64,000 bases of DNA from Vitis vinifera (lineage: Eukaryota > Streptophyta > Magnoliopsida > Vitales > Vitaceae). Shown in pieces: positions 1-12,246 of this stretch. Numbering within the stretch: the first letter of the stretch is position 1; each line of letters starts with the position of its first letter. The stretch covers positions 36,168,001 to 36,232,000 of the forward strand of contig NC_081822.1 in assembly GCF_030704535.1 (NCBI RefSeq), given 5' to 3'. Position numbers and translations under genes: made by a program. The notes under the pieces were generated by a model. It searched no databases. It was not told where the DNA came from and saw nothing but the letters and a program-made list of their open reading frames with translations.

Positions 1-2955
1 CTTCTCCACCCCTACCTCTTACTCTCCACCTTGATAAAAAGCCCCCACTAATGGCCCTTCTCATTAAGCAACTAAACACCTCCATAACTATCACGAACAG
101 ATAAGGGGATAAGGGGTCTCCTTGTCTCAAACCCCTTGAACTTTGGAAAAATCCCGAGGGAGAACCATTTATAAGAATAGAGTATCTTACAATAGAGATA
201 CACCACTTTATCCACTTAATCCATCTTTCCCCAAAGCCCATTTTTTTGAGCACGCCAACAAGAACTTTCAACAGACGTGATCATAGGCCTTCTCTATATC
301 CAACTTGCACATCACACCCCCTTGATTGTTTTTCAACCTGGAATCCACAACCTCATTTGCAATAAAAAAATGCATCAAGAATTTGTCTATCCTCCACAAA
401 GGCATTTTGGGGTTCCGAAATCACTTTTCCCATTACCTTCTTGATTCTATTTGCTAACACCTTGGCCAACAACTTGTAAAGGCTTTCCACAAGGCTAATC
501 GGACTGAAATCTTTCAAATATTCTGCACCTCCCTTCTTAGGGACTAAAACCAAGAAGGTGGCATTTAGAGATTTAACAAATCTGCCCCTTTCATGAAATT
601 ATCTAAAAAAGCGCATAATCTCAATCTTTACCACATCCCACCCAAAAAGCCAAAATGCCATGGTAAAACCATCCGATCTCGGGGCTTTGTCTTTGCCTAG
701 ATCTGTAAGAGCTTCAAACATCTCTTTCTTCAAGAAAGGATTCTCCAACCCCTCAGTCTCACTGTTATCTAACCCCATAAAGGACAACCCGTCGATATTA
801 GGGCGTCACCCCTCTTCTTCCGAGTACAACTTTTGAAACGCCTCCACCACACTGTTTTTTAAATTATTTTCCTCTGAGTGCCAACAGCCATTAACTTTCA
901 ACCTGGACATCCAGTTTCTTCTACTATGAGCATTTGTCATCCTATGAAAAAATATGGTATTATTGTCCCCCTCTTTCAGCCACAACTCTCTAGACTTCTG
1001 CCTCCAAAAAATCTCTTCCCTCATCACCTAAGACTTGTGGGACTCCCTTGCTCCATTTCTTGCTTCACATTCTTCCATATTTAAAGCTGCATATTTCTCC
1101 TTTTCATCCCAATGCTCAACCTGCATAAGAACTTCACCCTTTTTAGTCTCAACGATCTCAAACTCTTCTTTATTCCAAATCTTTAGAATATTTTTAAGGG
1201 CCCTCAATTTAGCATCTAAAATGTAGCAGGATGTCCTTGTAAATTTTAAACTTCCCCACCAAATCTTCATCTTGTCTTTGAAACCCTCCTCCTCCAACCA
1301 CATATTCTCAAATCTGAAAGGGGAAGGTCCCTTCTTCAACCCTCCTCTTTTTAGGAGGACCGGGAAATGATTCGAGACATATCTGGGGAGAATACTTTGC
1401 ACAACCCCATTGCATAGATTATCCCAGTTGTCTGTCACTAAGAACCTATCCAGCCTCGACTGGACCTGGTTATTCAAGCCTCCTCTCCAAGTAAACGGTC
1501 CTCCCATTAAAGGAAAATCCCTCAATTCCAAATCCTCTAACACTTCTGAGAATCTCCTCATTGAAGCAGTAAGCCCACCTTCCCTACTGCGTTCTTCTGG
1601 AAACCTTACCAAATTGAAATCCCCTCCCACACACCAAGGGTCACTCCATAGCCCTTTAACTGACCCAAGTTCCTCCCAGAAATCCTCTCTATCTCTACTA
1701 CATACCGGCCCATACACACCAGTGAACACCCACACTACACCATCCACACAATTTTTAAACCGACACGAAATTGAGAAACCCCTTCTTCCCAGTCAACCAG
1801 CTCCACTATTCTATTGTCCCAGAATACCAAAATACCCCCAACTGCACCCCTAGAATTGACTGCTCTCCACTCTATGTTTCTTCCCACCCTTAGACTACGA
1901 ACAAGCCTCGTAGTCATTTCTTTAATTTTAGTTTCCTGTAAACAAACCACGCCCACTCTCTAGGATTTAATGACTGACTTGATAATCTTCCTTTTATCCA
2001 TATTATTTGCCCTTATAACATTCCACGATAGAATTCTTATCTTCATTTACACCTTGATCCTGAAGCCCCTCCAAAAATACCCATGTTAGAACCTATTTTT
2101 GCTTTTTTGTAGCTAATAGTCCATTCCAGCTTCTTGAGTTCCCTACTGGATTTTGAAGATTTTAAACTCGTCTTCCTAGTCACCCCTTCCTTACCCTTTT
2201 ACTCAATTATCCCCTTCATTCTCCTTAAGAAGTACAAAATTTCCTCTTCGAAGCCTTTCGTCGGCATACCCAAGCAGTGATTGAACCTCGCAAGATTGCT
2301 TGAACTCCACCCTTCATCATTTCCCCCTTCTTCCAGGTGACAGACACTCCTTTTCTCAAAAGGACTCGTAAAGTCCGACCCATTGGGACAAAAGCTAACC
2401 CATTCCCTGTCTCAGCGTCAACCGAGTCCTAAGAAGGTTCAATCCAGCCTCCGAAAGCCGACACAGCTCTGTTCCGCCCCACGCTTGATGTAAACTGACC
2501 CAACTCGCCTTCCGCTCCATAATTAACCCTCTTCGATGCCTCTACAGCCTCGACGTAGCCCTAAAGAGAAGAAGAAGAAGAGGATTCCCGAAGCCCCAAA
2601 GCAGAAGAGGAAATAGGAACAACGTAATACCTGGAAGCCTCCTTCATCAGAGCCTCGTCGGTGACCCTCCGACGACTCGACGTTAACTCCATGGCGACTT
2701 CAACTTCAATAGCCAAGAGCTCCGCATCCATTCCTCCTACACCCTCCGCGAGAGCAGACAGACCCCTAGCCGAGGAGGGTCGCTCCAAAAATCTTGTGCC
2801 TGCCTTAATAAAAGTGGGCCTCAGAGACCCACCCCAGCCCGCCTCTTCAAAGCTGACGGACAATGGGCCTTTGGCCCAAACCACTTCACCACTTAAGCCC
2901 AAGCAACCATTCTCTTTGAAAGCCTTCCCATGTGTAAAGAATGCTACTTTATTTC
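1..2955 (-). mobile_element. degenerate L1-type LINE (endonuclease plus reverse transcriptase), cut by window edge
   Basis: Read on the minus strand, this is a plant L1-like non-LTR retrotransposon. A linker-like coding stretch (about 2955-2561) is followed by an apurinic-type endonuclease beginning with MKIRILSWNV at 2046, continuing through VVCLQETK, GGDFNLVR and the SRLDRFLV / SNHFPVLL motifs to about 1330. The reverse transcriptase starts near 780 with a DKAPRSDGF motif (normally KAPGPDGF), then LVPKKGG, FSPISLVESLYKLLAKVLANR and GLRQGDPLSPYLF near 60-130. The YADD catalytic box and the 3' end lie outside the window. Several stop codons (one just before RVGVVCLQET) and frameshifts break it, so it is dead. 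The 5' border near 2955 is estimated from where coding similarity stops; 5' truncation is usual for LINEs. Confidence 0.9.
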
Positions 2956-3899
2956 TTCAATTATTAAGTCCATGTGTAAAGACCATATACATAAGATAAA
3001 GTTTTAGAGTACATGATACATATTATGAACACAAATCTTGGTTTTAATTTCTCTTTTTATGTTCAACAGATATTTAAGGAAATAAAAGAAGATTTGTGTA
3101 TATTTTCTAATGGGAAAAGTGAGTTTTGATTTACTAATTTAAAAAAAATATATAGAAAAAGAATTCCAACTTATACAGGTAAGTTTTATCTTCGTAAATT
3201 TAAAAATATTTTAAAATATATGCACTTTTTCATAAGTTAGAAATTTATTTCTTAAAATACCTATTTAATTGATAATATTAAATAAAATTATCAAAAAATT
3301 AATTTATTATTTTAGTTTGACAAAAGTATTTTATAAATCAATATATTAAAGTTTTTTCTTATATAATATGAGATACAAATCATTTTGAAAAAAATTCTCC
3401 AAGATCCTCTAAGTGATAAATAAGATCTTTTTAAATAATTATGAATTAAACTAATTTTATTTTATTTTTTTATATATGAAATAAAAAAGGAATAATAAAT
3501 TCATGTTATATTTGATTTATGAAAAGTTAAAGAAAATGGTTTTCTTATATTTATATGCTATGAAAAGTACCAAAAAATATTTCAAAAAAAGGGAGGAAAA
3601 GTTTTCCATAGAATATATTTTTTTTGGTTTTTTTTTCTTTCTCTATTTTCTTTCCTTCAAATTTATTGGGAATCAAACATACCTCCAAAAATTACTAAAA
3701 ATAATTTATTTCCTTCAAATCTCATTTATATTTTTGTTATTTTTTCTTTGATTTTCCATTTTTCCTCTTCATTTTTGTTTTTTGTTCTTTTCTTCCAATT
3801 ATTATTTTTTGACTCGGTTTTTCACAGCCTAGTACATATGGCGGGGATACAAGGGAATTTCTCATAGCAAGTACTTTAGGTTAACAAGCTGAGCTGAAC
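2956..3899. other. AT-rich intergenic DNA
   Basis: No gene is supported here. The stretch is AT-rich with many homopolymer runs. Open frames in it are low-complexity Phe/Leu/Lys translations. The last 60 bases (about 3835-3899) resemble the 3' untranslated region of the neighbouring F-box/LRR copies (ACAAGGGAATTTCTCATAG motif). Confidence 0.6.
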
Positions 3900-6526
3900 T
3901 CAGCTCACAAAGTTCCAATCAAATGGGTTGTCCCATTCACCAAAAGAAAAATTGTTTCTCCCCATTCTGCGTAAAGCAATATGGAGTTCTCTGACCTCAT
4001 AATTGTTTATATGGGTTGATCCTTCACACCTGAATGACGGAATATGTGAAGCAAGCTCCAATATCTCAGCATCACTCTCCTCAAAAAGAAAGCAGTCCCT
4101 CACGTCTAACCTCACAAGCTCTCTGCAGCACCGCAGTATCATCACTAGATTCTTCTTCTCAATGGTTGCTCCTTTTAGAGACAAGTGCTTAATCTTTGGC
4201 AGATGCGTGACAATGGCGGACGCTTCATTGGCCCCCACGTAGGACTTTGGAAGCATTAGCTGAAAGAAATTCTTGCAATGAAGACTGATTTGAATGAGGA
4301 TCTCTGGTACATAATGGGGGGCCCACATCAGTCTCAATACTTCAAGATTTTTCCAGTTTCTGATCAGCTTGGGAATGACACTTGCATTTTTGAGAGATAG
4401 ACAACCATGGAGACCGAAAACCTTTAAAGCAGGACACCTGAAAAAACACAAAGAAAGAGAAACTCTACTGTTTTAAAAAACGGGAAACTGCAAAAACATA
4501 TTTGATAATTTTTTTTTAATAGGATATAGTTTTTTGAGAACTTGTAATGTTCTGAAAATGTATCTTATTTGTTTCTTAAAGGATATTTAAAGAAATAATT
4601 GTATGAAAATAAAGCATCATGAAAAAAAGTTGCTTTTAAGAAATATTTAGAAACAGAGAAAATAAGTTGAAAACATTCCAAATTCCCAAATCGACTTTTC
4701 TTTTAGAAAACATTAAAGAACTGTTTCTTGAAACAACTCCCCAAAACTATTTTTGGAGAATTGTTTTTGAAAATGTTCCCAAATAGGTCTTATTATTTTC
4801 CTTTGATAGAAAATTTTAGGTAACTTACTGCTTAGCAGCATACTCCAACCCTTCTTCACTGCAGCGGTAGGGCAGCATAAGAGTAGTAGCACATCCACTG
4901 CTGCGATTGACGATGAACTTTATGAATGAAGTGATAGGAATTTCATTTTGATATTCCTTCATTATCCTGTCTGCAAATGCCTTGAAGTTTTATGGAAAAA
5001 TAAGGTGTTGCCAGCACATAGGATGGAGGGTTGCTTTATACCGTAACTTGCATACCAAGGGTACATCCAACAACAGTGTCTCCATTCCCACTTTCTGAAA
5101 TACATTCACCAAACAGTTGATGTTTAACTCCTCCCACTTTCTTCGATCCCCAATCTGAGAAGATGAAACATCTAGAGTTATTTCTTCTTCATGGATTAAA
5201 ATTCAATATAAGATGTATCCTATAAAATTATATTTATAGATTCATGGCATTATAAGAAAGTTACGTGTTTGGGACTCCACACACTTACGAAGTTGATATG
5301 ATCAGGATGGACTAAGCCTTGGACAGTTTTCCACCAAGATTCTTCGGCTAGAATTTGAAGAAAGCAAAATAAGGAAATAAAAACAACCTTAGTGAGTTTG
5401 GAAGTGTTTCTATTTGGAGTAGTTTTAGTTAGAAGTGTTTTCTATAAAAGAGTTTTTGAAACAATCACCCATCAAGTATTGTTTACGCGGAAAGCACTAC
5501 AAGTGCTTTTCAATTTTTTTTTTAAAAATGTTTTCTAAATTTTTTCTAAAGGCTGGTTTTTCTTTTCCAAAATCGCTTTTTTTTAGTAAAAGTACTATTT
5601 TCTAAGGCCAATGACAAATAGAGAGAGTATTTGATAGTATTTAAAACTCTTTTATCATAAAAATTGCTTTTAGAGAAAACTAAGATGTTTAGTAAAATTC
5701 AGAAAACATTTCTAAAATGTTGAAAAATCACTTATAGTACTTCTTGAAAAAACATTTGATAAATGATGCTCTTAAAAATATTTTTGAAGAACATATTTTA
5801 ATTAAAAACATTTCAAATGGAAACAACTTCCTAACACACCCTTAACTTCCATATGGTGGTAATTTTAGAAAACGTTTCTAATATTTTTAACACTTCATAT
5901 TTTTTATCTTTCAAATATTAGAAAAACTAGAAACGTTTTTTGGAATTACTGAAAAATACACTTTTAATGTTATAGAATTCATTTGCTTTTGCGTGTTTTC
6001 ACTAAAGGAAAAATTGCATGCATAAAAGAACTAATAACGTAAATATATATACCAGTACTTTGTTGTCGTCAATTTTGGGAGAATCATTTGAGAGCTTGGA
6101 TGAAGTCTCCCCATTATTTTTACCATCATCACCCACCTCCACTGCATTAGTCTCTTTTGTTAGCAAAGCAGTTGCTTCAAGTACCCGTAAGGGTGCTGGT
6201 TCTTCCTCCAAATATATTTCTACACAGTACACTCCAGATCTGCTGGGCACTTCCAACAAAAGTTCCACCCCCTCATCATTCTTTATAGGGATCGGTTTAT
6301 ACTCCTGTGAAGAAATAGGATATCTGCATATGATGTTCAACTCAAAATTCTGTCTGTCGATGGCGGTGGTTGCATAGATTTTGTCCAACAATCCAGCATA
6401 GGTAGTTCCATGGAACACCTTAATAGGCATGACATTCACCTTGGCACCTTCGTAAACAACATCATTCGATTCCTTTTTCACTCTCCCGTTCCAATAGCAA
6501 TTCACTGCAACACCCGTCACAGCCAT
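3900..6526 (-). pseudogene. F-box/LRR copy A with MULE-type PB1-like exon, interrupted by a nonsense codon
   Basis: Three coding exons can be placed: 6526-6053 (PB1-like, 158 codons, phase 0), 5154-4829 (F-box) and 4437-3900 (LRR). All have GT-AG borders and phases that join in frame. The first exon carries YWNGRVKKE, the TTYAGLLDKIY stretch, ICRYPISS, YKPIPIKNDE and CVEIYLE, as in copies D and F. The F-box exon reads KWEELNINCLVNVFQKVG, then LLDVPLVC and MCWQHLIFP. The next codon is TAA (4990-4992, minus strand), where paralogues have GAA or GAG. The frame resumes correctly afterwards, so this is one point change, not a splice artefact. The LRR exon is open to its TAG. Unless the stop is a sequencing error, the product would be PB1 plus half an F-box. 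The LRR sequence is closest to copy E (HLPKIKHLSLKG in both). Confidence 0.85.
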
Positions 6527-7021
6527 AATCTATTCCATTCAGAGCCACAATATTAGAGAAAAGATTATGCATATAGAATTTAGATAACAAATGGCTAGAA
6601 AAAGTAATCGAAATGACTGAAATTTTGTCTAAATTTCAGTGATTTTCAGCAAGAATTTAAAGCAATTGGTCATCAAACATACTGACCAAACTGTAAGTAT
6701 TTTCAACAAATCATTCACACAGACCACAACTGCAATCCAACCCAAATATAAATGGGTTCTCAAACCCATTTCTGTGTAGCATTTTCTAACTGTTTTACAT
6801 CAATTTTCATTACTCCATTAATATAAGATATTATATTTTCTGAGGTTGCTCGCTTCGAAAAATGACCGGATTGGTGGATTGATGCTTGAACCTCATCCGT
6901 GAACTAAAATTCAATATCCCAAAGAGAAAAACCGACTACTAGCCAAGTCATACATATTGAGTACATGCAGCAAAATCTTCACAAATGAAGAGAAAGAAGA
7001 AATGTAAAACAATGGACTTAC

Positions 7022-7110
7022 CTGAAGGTGATGAGAAATTGAAGCAACAAAAGCAGTGGGGAGAACTCAGAGGAGAGAGAGAGAGAGAGAGAGTAAAGTT
7101 AATCAAATCA
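7022..7110 (-). other. non-coding first exon of copy A
   Basis: On the minus strand the exon ends in CTTCAG followed by the donor GTAAGT at 7021-7020. The sequence TTGCTTCAATTTCTCATCA matches the leader exons of copies B, C, D and F. It contains a (CT)n run at about 7073-7095. The leader intron runs to the PB1 exon start near 6526. The 5' end is estimated. Confidence 0.65.
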
Positions 7111-8339
7111 GTGAGAATTTTCTTTTGCAATTTGAAAGCACATGTTCTTTATTCTAAGGAGCTCCTGCTGATCGAAGCTTCCTTGTGGGATTGGCCGAAG
7201 AATAAAGAAGGAAAAGCAAAAGGAAAAAGAAAATAGAAGAATAAAAAAAAGGGAAAAACCTTGTAAGCTAATCATCAATTCTTTTAATTTGAAATCTTAA
7301 AGAATATGAGATCGCCAAGATCATTCTTTGCATGCCCCTACTCATACATATCTGAGATATATAATGGTCAATCCTTGACTTGAAATCCTAATAAGACATG
7401 GGGTGACCAGTCCTTTGTCTAACACTAGAAAGATATGTATGAGATACAACATGGTTAACTCTTGAGTTAAATACATAAGATAATTAATCCTTAAAATTTT
7501 AAAATTAAATTCATATAGTTTACTGATTTAAAGTTCGAGAATACTGGTAATTAATAGACTACAGAGTTTTAGTTCCAATTATTTATTTTTAAATTTATCA
7601 AATCTCACCGGAGAAGAGACTACACATTAGGTAGGGCATGCTAAGAATTAATTCTTTTAATAAGCATTATTATCCAATTCCCTTTAATTGTATGACATGT
7701 TTCTGATTCAATCCTAGAGAATGAAATAAAAGTCATCATTCTTTTTTCTTAAATTCTAGGTGTTTACTTTATACAAGAAATCAACTTGAGTGTGTATCCT
7801 ACATAATTTAGAGAAACTTATTCCTTCAAAATGAAGAATGATGAGTCTCCCTTGTCATACCCTTAAAAAACATAAAATACCTATAAATAGAAGAGCTCTT
7901 GGTACCTCTCTTCATTGACAATATTGAAACCACTTTCCATATGCATCACTAAGAAGCATATAAAAGAGAGAGTAGGAGAGTGAAAACAAGAGTGGAGTTC
8001 AAGAGGGTTGCTTGAACTTCAAACCATATTGAAGTTAGGATTATGAATCAAGATATACTTTCTGATTAAAGTAATGAAGTATTCATGGCCAATTTCTAGG
8101 AGCAAAGCAGGAAAAATAATGTTGATACAAATTGGAAACCATACTAAAGTCAAACTTGGTTGAACATAGGGCAATATGTCAAGGACTCTATATTGCCAAA
8201 ATTACTCCATATAGAGAGTATGATACCATATCGAGAAACTAATAGAGAATATGCCAAGAATATGATTGTATAAAAAATTATACAATCAATTAATGGGATA
8301 CAAGTCCTCATTCTAAAATATATATATATATATATATTA
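7111..8339. other. upstream region of copy A and possible copia 5' LTR
   Basis: No coding gene is supported. Close to copy A, GGGATTGGCCGAAG at about 7188-7202 resembles the ATTGGCTGAA repeats upstream of B and C. From about 7850, a TATA-like CTATAAATAG (7880-7890) precedes leader-like sequence that runs to the primer-binding site at 8340, so the second half is probably the 5' LTR of the copia remnant. I could not fix the LTR start. Confidence 0.4.
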
Positions 8340-9180
8340 TAGTATCAAAGCAAAAAACAAAATGGCCTCCATGGCAAATCAAGAATCAATGCATTAGTGT
8401 TCAAGTCTTGTTTCTATCAAATTCAACACATAAAATTTTGTCTTGTGGTGCTTGCAAGTTCTAGCTCTCTCTTGTTCTAAGTCTCAAATTCATGAATCAT
8501 CTTTTTGAAAACAGTAAACCGTGTGAAAAGATAACAAGTTCTAAGGAGATTGCCAAATTTGTAATAAGGTTAATCACACTCTACTTTGGATTGTTAGAAC
8601 AAATTTGACTATTCCTACCAATTGGAAGAAATCCCTTAAGCTTTGGCTACTACGATAGTACTAAATGAAGAGGAAGGTTGTCCTACCTTATATTTTGATT
8701 CAAGAGCTACTACTCGTATTATAAATAATCCTCGTAAGATGTCAAAAATTGTTCGTATAAAGGAAATGATGTAATTGTTGGAAAGGAAGAAGCTTTATTG
8801 ATTTCATATGTTGGTAACACTAAGTTAAAAATTAGACATGGAAACTTAGACTTTACGAATGTTTTAATTGTTCTAGATATAAGAAAAAATTGTCATTTAT
8901 TGGACAACTTGTGATAATTCATTTCTATATAGTTCTTGTCTAGTGGCTTTGTTATAAAGGCAAATAATAACAAATTCTAGCCAAGGTAATTAAGAAAGAT
9001 GGTCTTTATGCATTAGAAGATGATGCTTTTCAAGCCCTAAAAATCACTCATTCTAGCAAGGCTTCATCAAAAGTTTGGCATCAATGCATGAGACATCCAC
9101 GGTTAAAATCTTTGAATTTCTATAGAAAAAAACTTTATTGAAGTGTCTCGTTTGACTAATGAAGTCTCCTATTTTCTTTA
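8340..9180 (+). mobile_element. Ty1/copia retrotransposon remnant (PBS, gag-protease region, pre-integrase)
   Basis: A primer-binding-site-like TAGTATCAAAGC at 8340-8351 (close to the initiator-Met tRNA type TGGTATCAGAGC) follows a TA run. Further on, a degraded copia polyprotein can be read. The protease region has DSRATTRIINNP (normally DSGATxHI), near 8698-8735. After a one-base frameshift come YKGNDVIVG, EALLISYVGNTK and HGNLDFTNVL to about 8900. Then SSKVWHQCMRHPRL (normally WHxRLGHP, the gag-pre-integrase zinc-binding motif) lies at about 9066-9110. Integrase, reverse transcriptase and 3' LTR were not found. It is dead: frameshifts, stops and a substituted protease active-site Gly. Confidence 0.75.
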
Positions 9181-9840
9181 GTTGCCCATTTATGTTGTGT
9201 CTATCAATGATTAAACTCGCTAATCATGACTTAAAAAAATTTCACAATGGAGGAGGTGCATTTCAACTTGCTAATTTTCAATGTTGCTCGAGTAAATATG
9301 GAATTTCACAATGATTCTCTTATCTTAGAATTTCAACTTTCAAGTGTTGGGCTACTAGTGTTTTCAATACTTGAGAAAATATGGGAAAAAGAAATTCTCA
9401 AGAAAGATATATCCACATGTTTTCATTGAGTATATCTCACTGCTTGAGGAGCACAGATGACGAGCTCTTATCAACTTGAGGTATCCCTCAACAAATAGTG
9501 TATATATCTTGCCATGTTATTTTTTTATGAGAATTGCTTTCCATATACTAATTCTTCTATAAGAAAAAAAGAAGAAGCTCAATGCTCAATGCCTATAAGT
9601 TCCACCAAAGAATGCTTAATGAATGATTAATCTTTCACATCAAAATACCAAGTAAAAATAGTGGAAGAAAATTACCAATAGAACCCAAAAGTCAAATTTA
9701 ATTGTACTAATTTGGTGGTTAAAAGCATTATTTATAAACAAACATTACACGAGTACAAAAAATATTAGCATATTTTGTAGTTTAGAACAAAACTGTTAAT
9801 TCTATAGAGTTATTCATGGTTCACCTTACATAACATAAAG
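9181..9840. other. intergenic, start of a direct duplication
   Basis: No gene. From about 9371 the sequence (TTCTCAAGAAAGATATATCCA and onwards) matches 10482 onwards, the 3' flank of gene B, so this is the left copy of a duplicated block. Confidence 0.6.
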
Positions 9841-10211
9841 AGGTCTACAAGGGAATCTCATAGCAGTTCTAGCTTAATTAATAAGCCGAGCTACCTAAAC
9901 TTTTAATCACAAACTCTCAATCATAAATCATCAAAATCATAACTTAAATCACAAACGCAATCATCTTCATCAATTTTATCAGAGAATAGCTCTTGATCAC
10001 AAGTGCAAAACTGAGTTCTATCTCAAGTATTATGATCGACCCTTCACACATGAATACAAGAATATGTGAAGCAAGATCCAATATCTCGACATCATCATCA
10101 CGAAAACCCTAGCAATCCCTAACATCTAAATGCACAAGCTATTTGCAGCCCTACAATATCATCACTAAAGTTTACCTCTCATCATAGGATGCTCCCTATA
10201 GAGCCAAATAC
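9841..10211 (-). pseudogene. fragment of an F-box/LRR last exon (second 3' end of gene B)
   Basis: On the minus strand this matches the 3' half of the LRR exons of B and C. Recognisable pieces are the counterparts of ILQGCKxLVHLDVRDC and AEILELASHIP, then the GSI-type C-terminus and shared 3' untranslated sequence. It is broken by stops and small indels (for example a TAG-type stop where the others have GAAAACC). No F-box exon precedes it: at about 10211 similarity ends and unrelated AT-rich sequence follows. It is the left copy of a duplicated block whose right copy is the 3' end of gene B. Confidence 0.75.
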
Positions 10212-11104
10212 CTAAGGTTTGGTAGGTGATGATTGTTGATGTTCCATGAAAGGATGAAACATATGGATGTTATAATATATTTTATTGTGGATATAATTGC
10301 ATAGGGTGCTATTGCATTGGAAAAAAGAAAAAAAACCTAAAGATATTCTTATAATTTTCTTCATGGTATAAGGAAATCTAATAATATAAAACATATCAAC
10401 TTAGGAAATATTCCATATAATTTTTTTACAAAAAAAGAATTTATACCAATTTGGAATTTAAGATACTTTCCATCAAAGGAACTATGGGAAAAACAAATTC
10501 TCAAGAAAGATATATCCATGTATTCTCATTCAATATAACTTACTACATAAGAGGCACAAATGTTTACATCCCTCTTTAAATTGTGTAATATCTCATCATG
10601 TTAATTTTTTTATGAGAATTACTTTCCATATGCTAATTCTTCTTCTTCGAAAAAAAAAAAAGGCTCAATGCTCAATGCCCATAAGCTCCACCAAAGAATG
10701 CTTAATTCATGATTGATCTTTTACATTAAGATATCAAGTAAACAAAGTGGAAGACAATTACCAATAGAAGCCAAAAGTCAAATATAATTATATGTTTAGT
10801 TGAAAGCAATATTTATAAAGACATTACACAAAAGTCAAACAATATTAGCATATTTTGCAGTCTAGGTAGAGCAGCATTAACTCTTCAGAGTCACTAATAA
10901 TTTGTCTTACATTACATAAAGAGGCACACGAGGGAGTTTTTCATAGCGCTCTAGCTTATTAACGAGCCCACCTGAACCTCAAATGAAATCACAAACCGTC
11001 AAACAAATCATCATAATCGAATAAATCATAAACACAGTCATCGTGATTAATTTGATCGTAGAATAGCTCATGGTCAAGCCTGCGCTCACGCTCAAAAATG
11101 GTTC

Positions 11105-11968
11105 CTATCTAATGCGCGACCCTTCACACATGAATACAGGAATATGTGAAGCAAGCTCCAATATCTCCGCATCATCATCACAAAAACCAAAGCACTTCCT
11201 GACGTCTAAATAAACAAGCTTTTTGCAGCCCTGCAATATTATCACTAGAGCTTCCCTCTCAAAAAATGTGTAAGGTATATCCAAGTACTCGAGTCTTGGC
11301 AGTGAGGCCACGATGGCTGATGCTACATATTTCCTAATGCCGGCACGTCGAGCTGATAGCCAAATGAAGTTGTTGCAGTGAAGACCGATCTGTGGTAGGA
11401 CAGATTTCATGTAAAATAGCCCTACATGAAAAACCGCATCCAAACCCTTTAATCTGGGACACCTACAAATCACAATTCACTTCATATGAAGCCACTTCTT
11501 GAATTTTGGAAAATTTTAAGATCCACAAGTACTGCTCTGTAGAACTATAACTTAAAGTCAAAATGATGATGTTGTTCAATATAATAATGTAAAAGCCAAG
11601 ATGCCTTACTCGTTTGCAATATACTCCAGTGCCTCCTCGGTGCAGTGTCTGGGGAGTTTGATGATTGTGGCACATCCACAGCTACGGTTAACTATGAACC
11701 TCATGAATGCAGTGACAGACAAGTTTTCTTGATATGTAGTCACTAACCTCTCTGAAAAGCCCCTGTCGGGGCTGTATTTTCCCCATATATCGTCAGGTTT
11801 GATGTATTCAGGAAAAATAAGATGCTCCCAGCACTGAGGTTCGCGGCTCGCTTTATACCAAGGCTTGCATACAAAGGGAACATCCAACAACAACGACTCC
11901 ATTCCCACTCTTCCAAACACATTCACTAAAATATCCATGTTTAACTCCTCCCATTTTCTCTCCTCCAT
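11105..11968 (-). CDS. F-box/LRR protein, copy B (short, no PB1 exon)
   Basis: There are two coding exons, 11968-11610 (ATG directly after a TTAG acceptor; donor GTAAGG) and 11462-11105, joined phase 2 to give 238 residues. The F-box is at residues 4-50: KWEELNMDILVNVFGRVG, then LLLDVPFVC and CWEHLIFPEYI. The LRR part has IGLHCNNF, LPRLEYLD, ILQGCKKLVYLDVRKC and AEILELASHIP. Compared with copy C it lacks about 25 residues at the start of the LRR exon (the ISKWKSLE segment) and stops early at GSRIR because of a TAG. F-box/LRR proteins of this type are expected to bind SKP1 through the F-box and a target through the LRRs in an SCF ligase. The missing repeat and tail may impair it. The open frame is otherwise intact, so expression decides between gene and decaying copy. 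Confidence 0.75.
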
Positions 11969-12241
11969 CTAAGAGAGCAGATTAAAAATCACATCCCAAA
12001 TTTTCCGTCTTTTTAATGCTATTTCATACTGGTTTTTGTTGGAATATTTTCAAGAAAAAGTTGCAAGCATATAGGTTAAATGCGAGTCTATGTTAAAATA
12101 ACAGCACCATGAAACCACATATATCTTAAGATATTGCAATTTTCAGGTAAACAAAACCGAGAACAGAGAATATAAGCTATACTATACATAGAACTAATGC
12201 ATCATAAGATGTGTTCAGTATTTAAATGCCCAAGTCGGAAT

Positions 12242-12246
12242 GAATA
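12242..12246. repeat. left target-site duplication GAATA
   Basis: GAATA immediately precedes the TG end of the solo LTR; the identical pentamer follows its CA end at 14514-14518. Confidence 0.85.
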
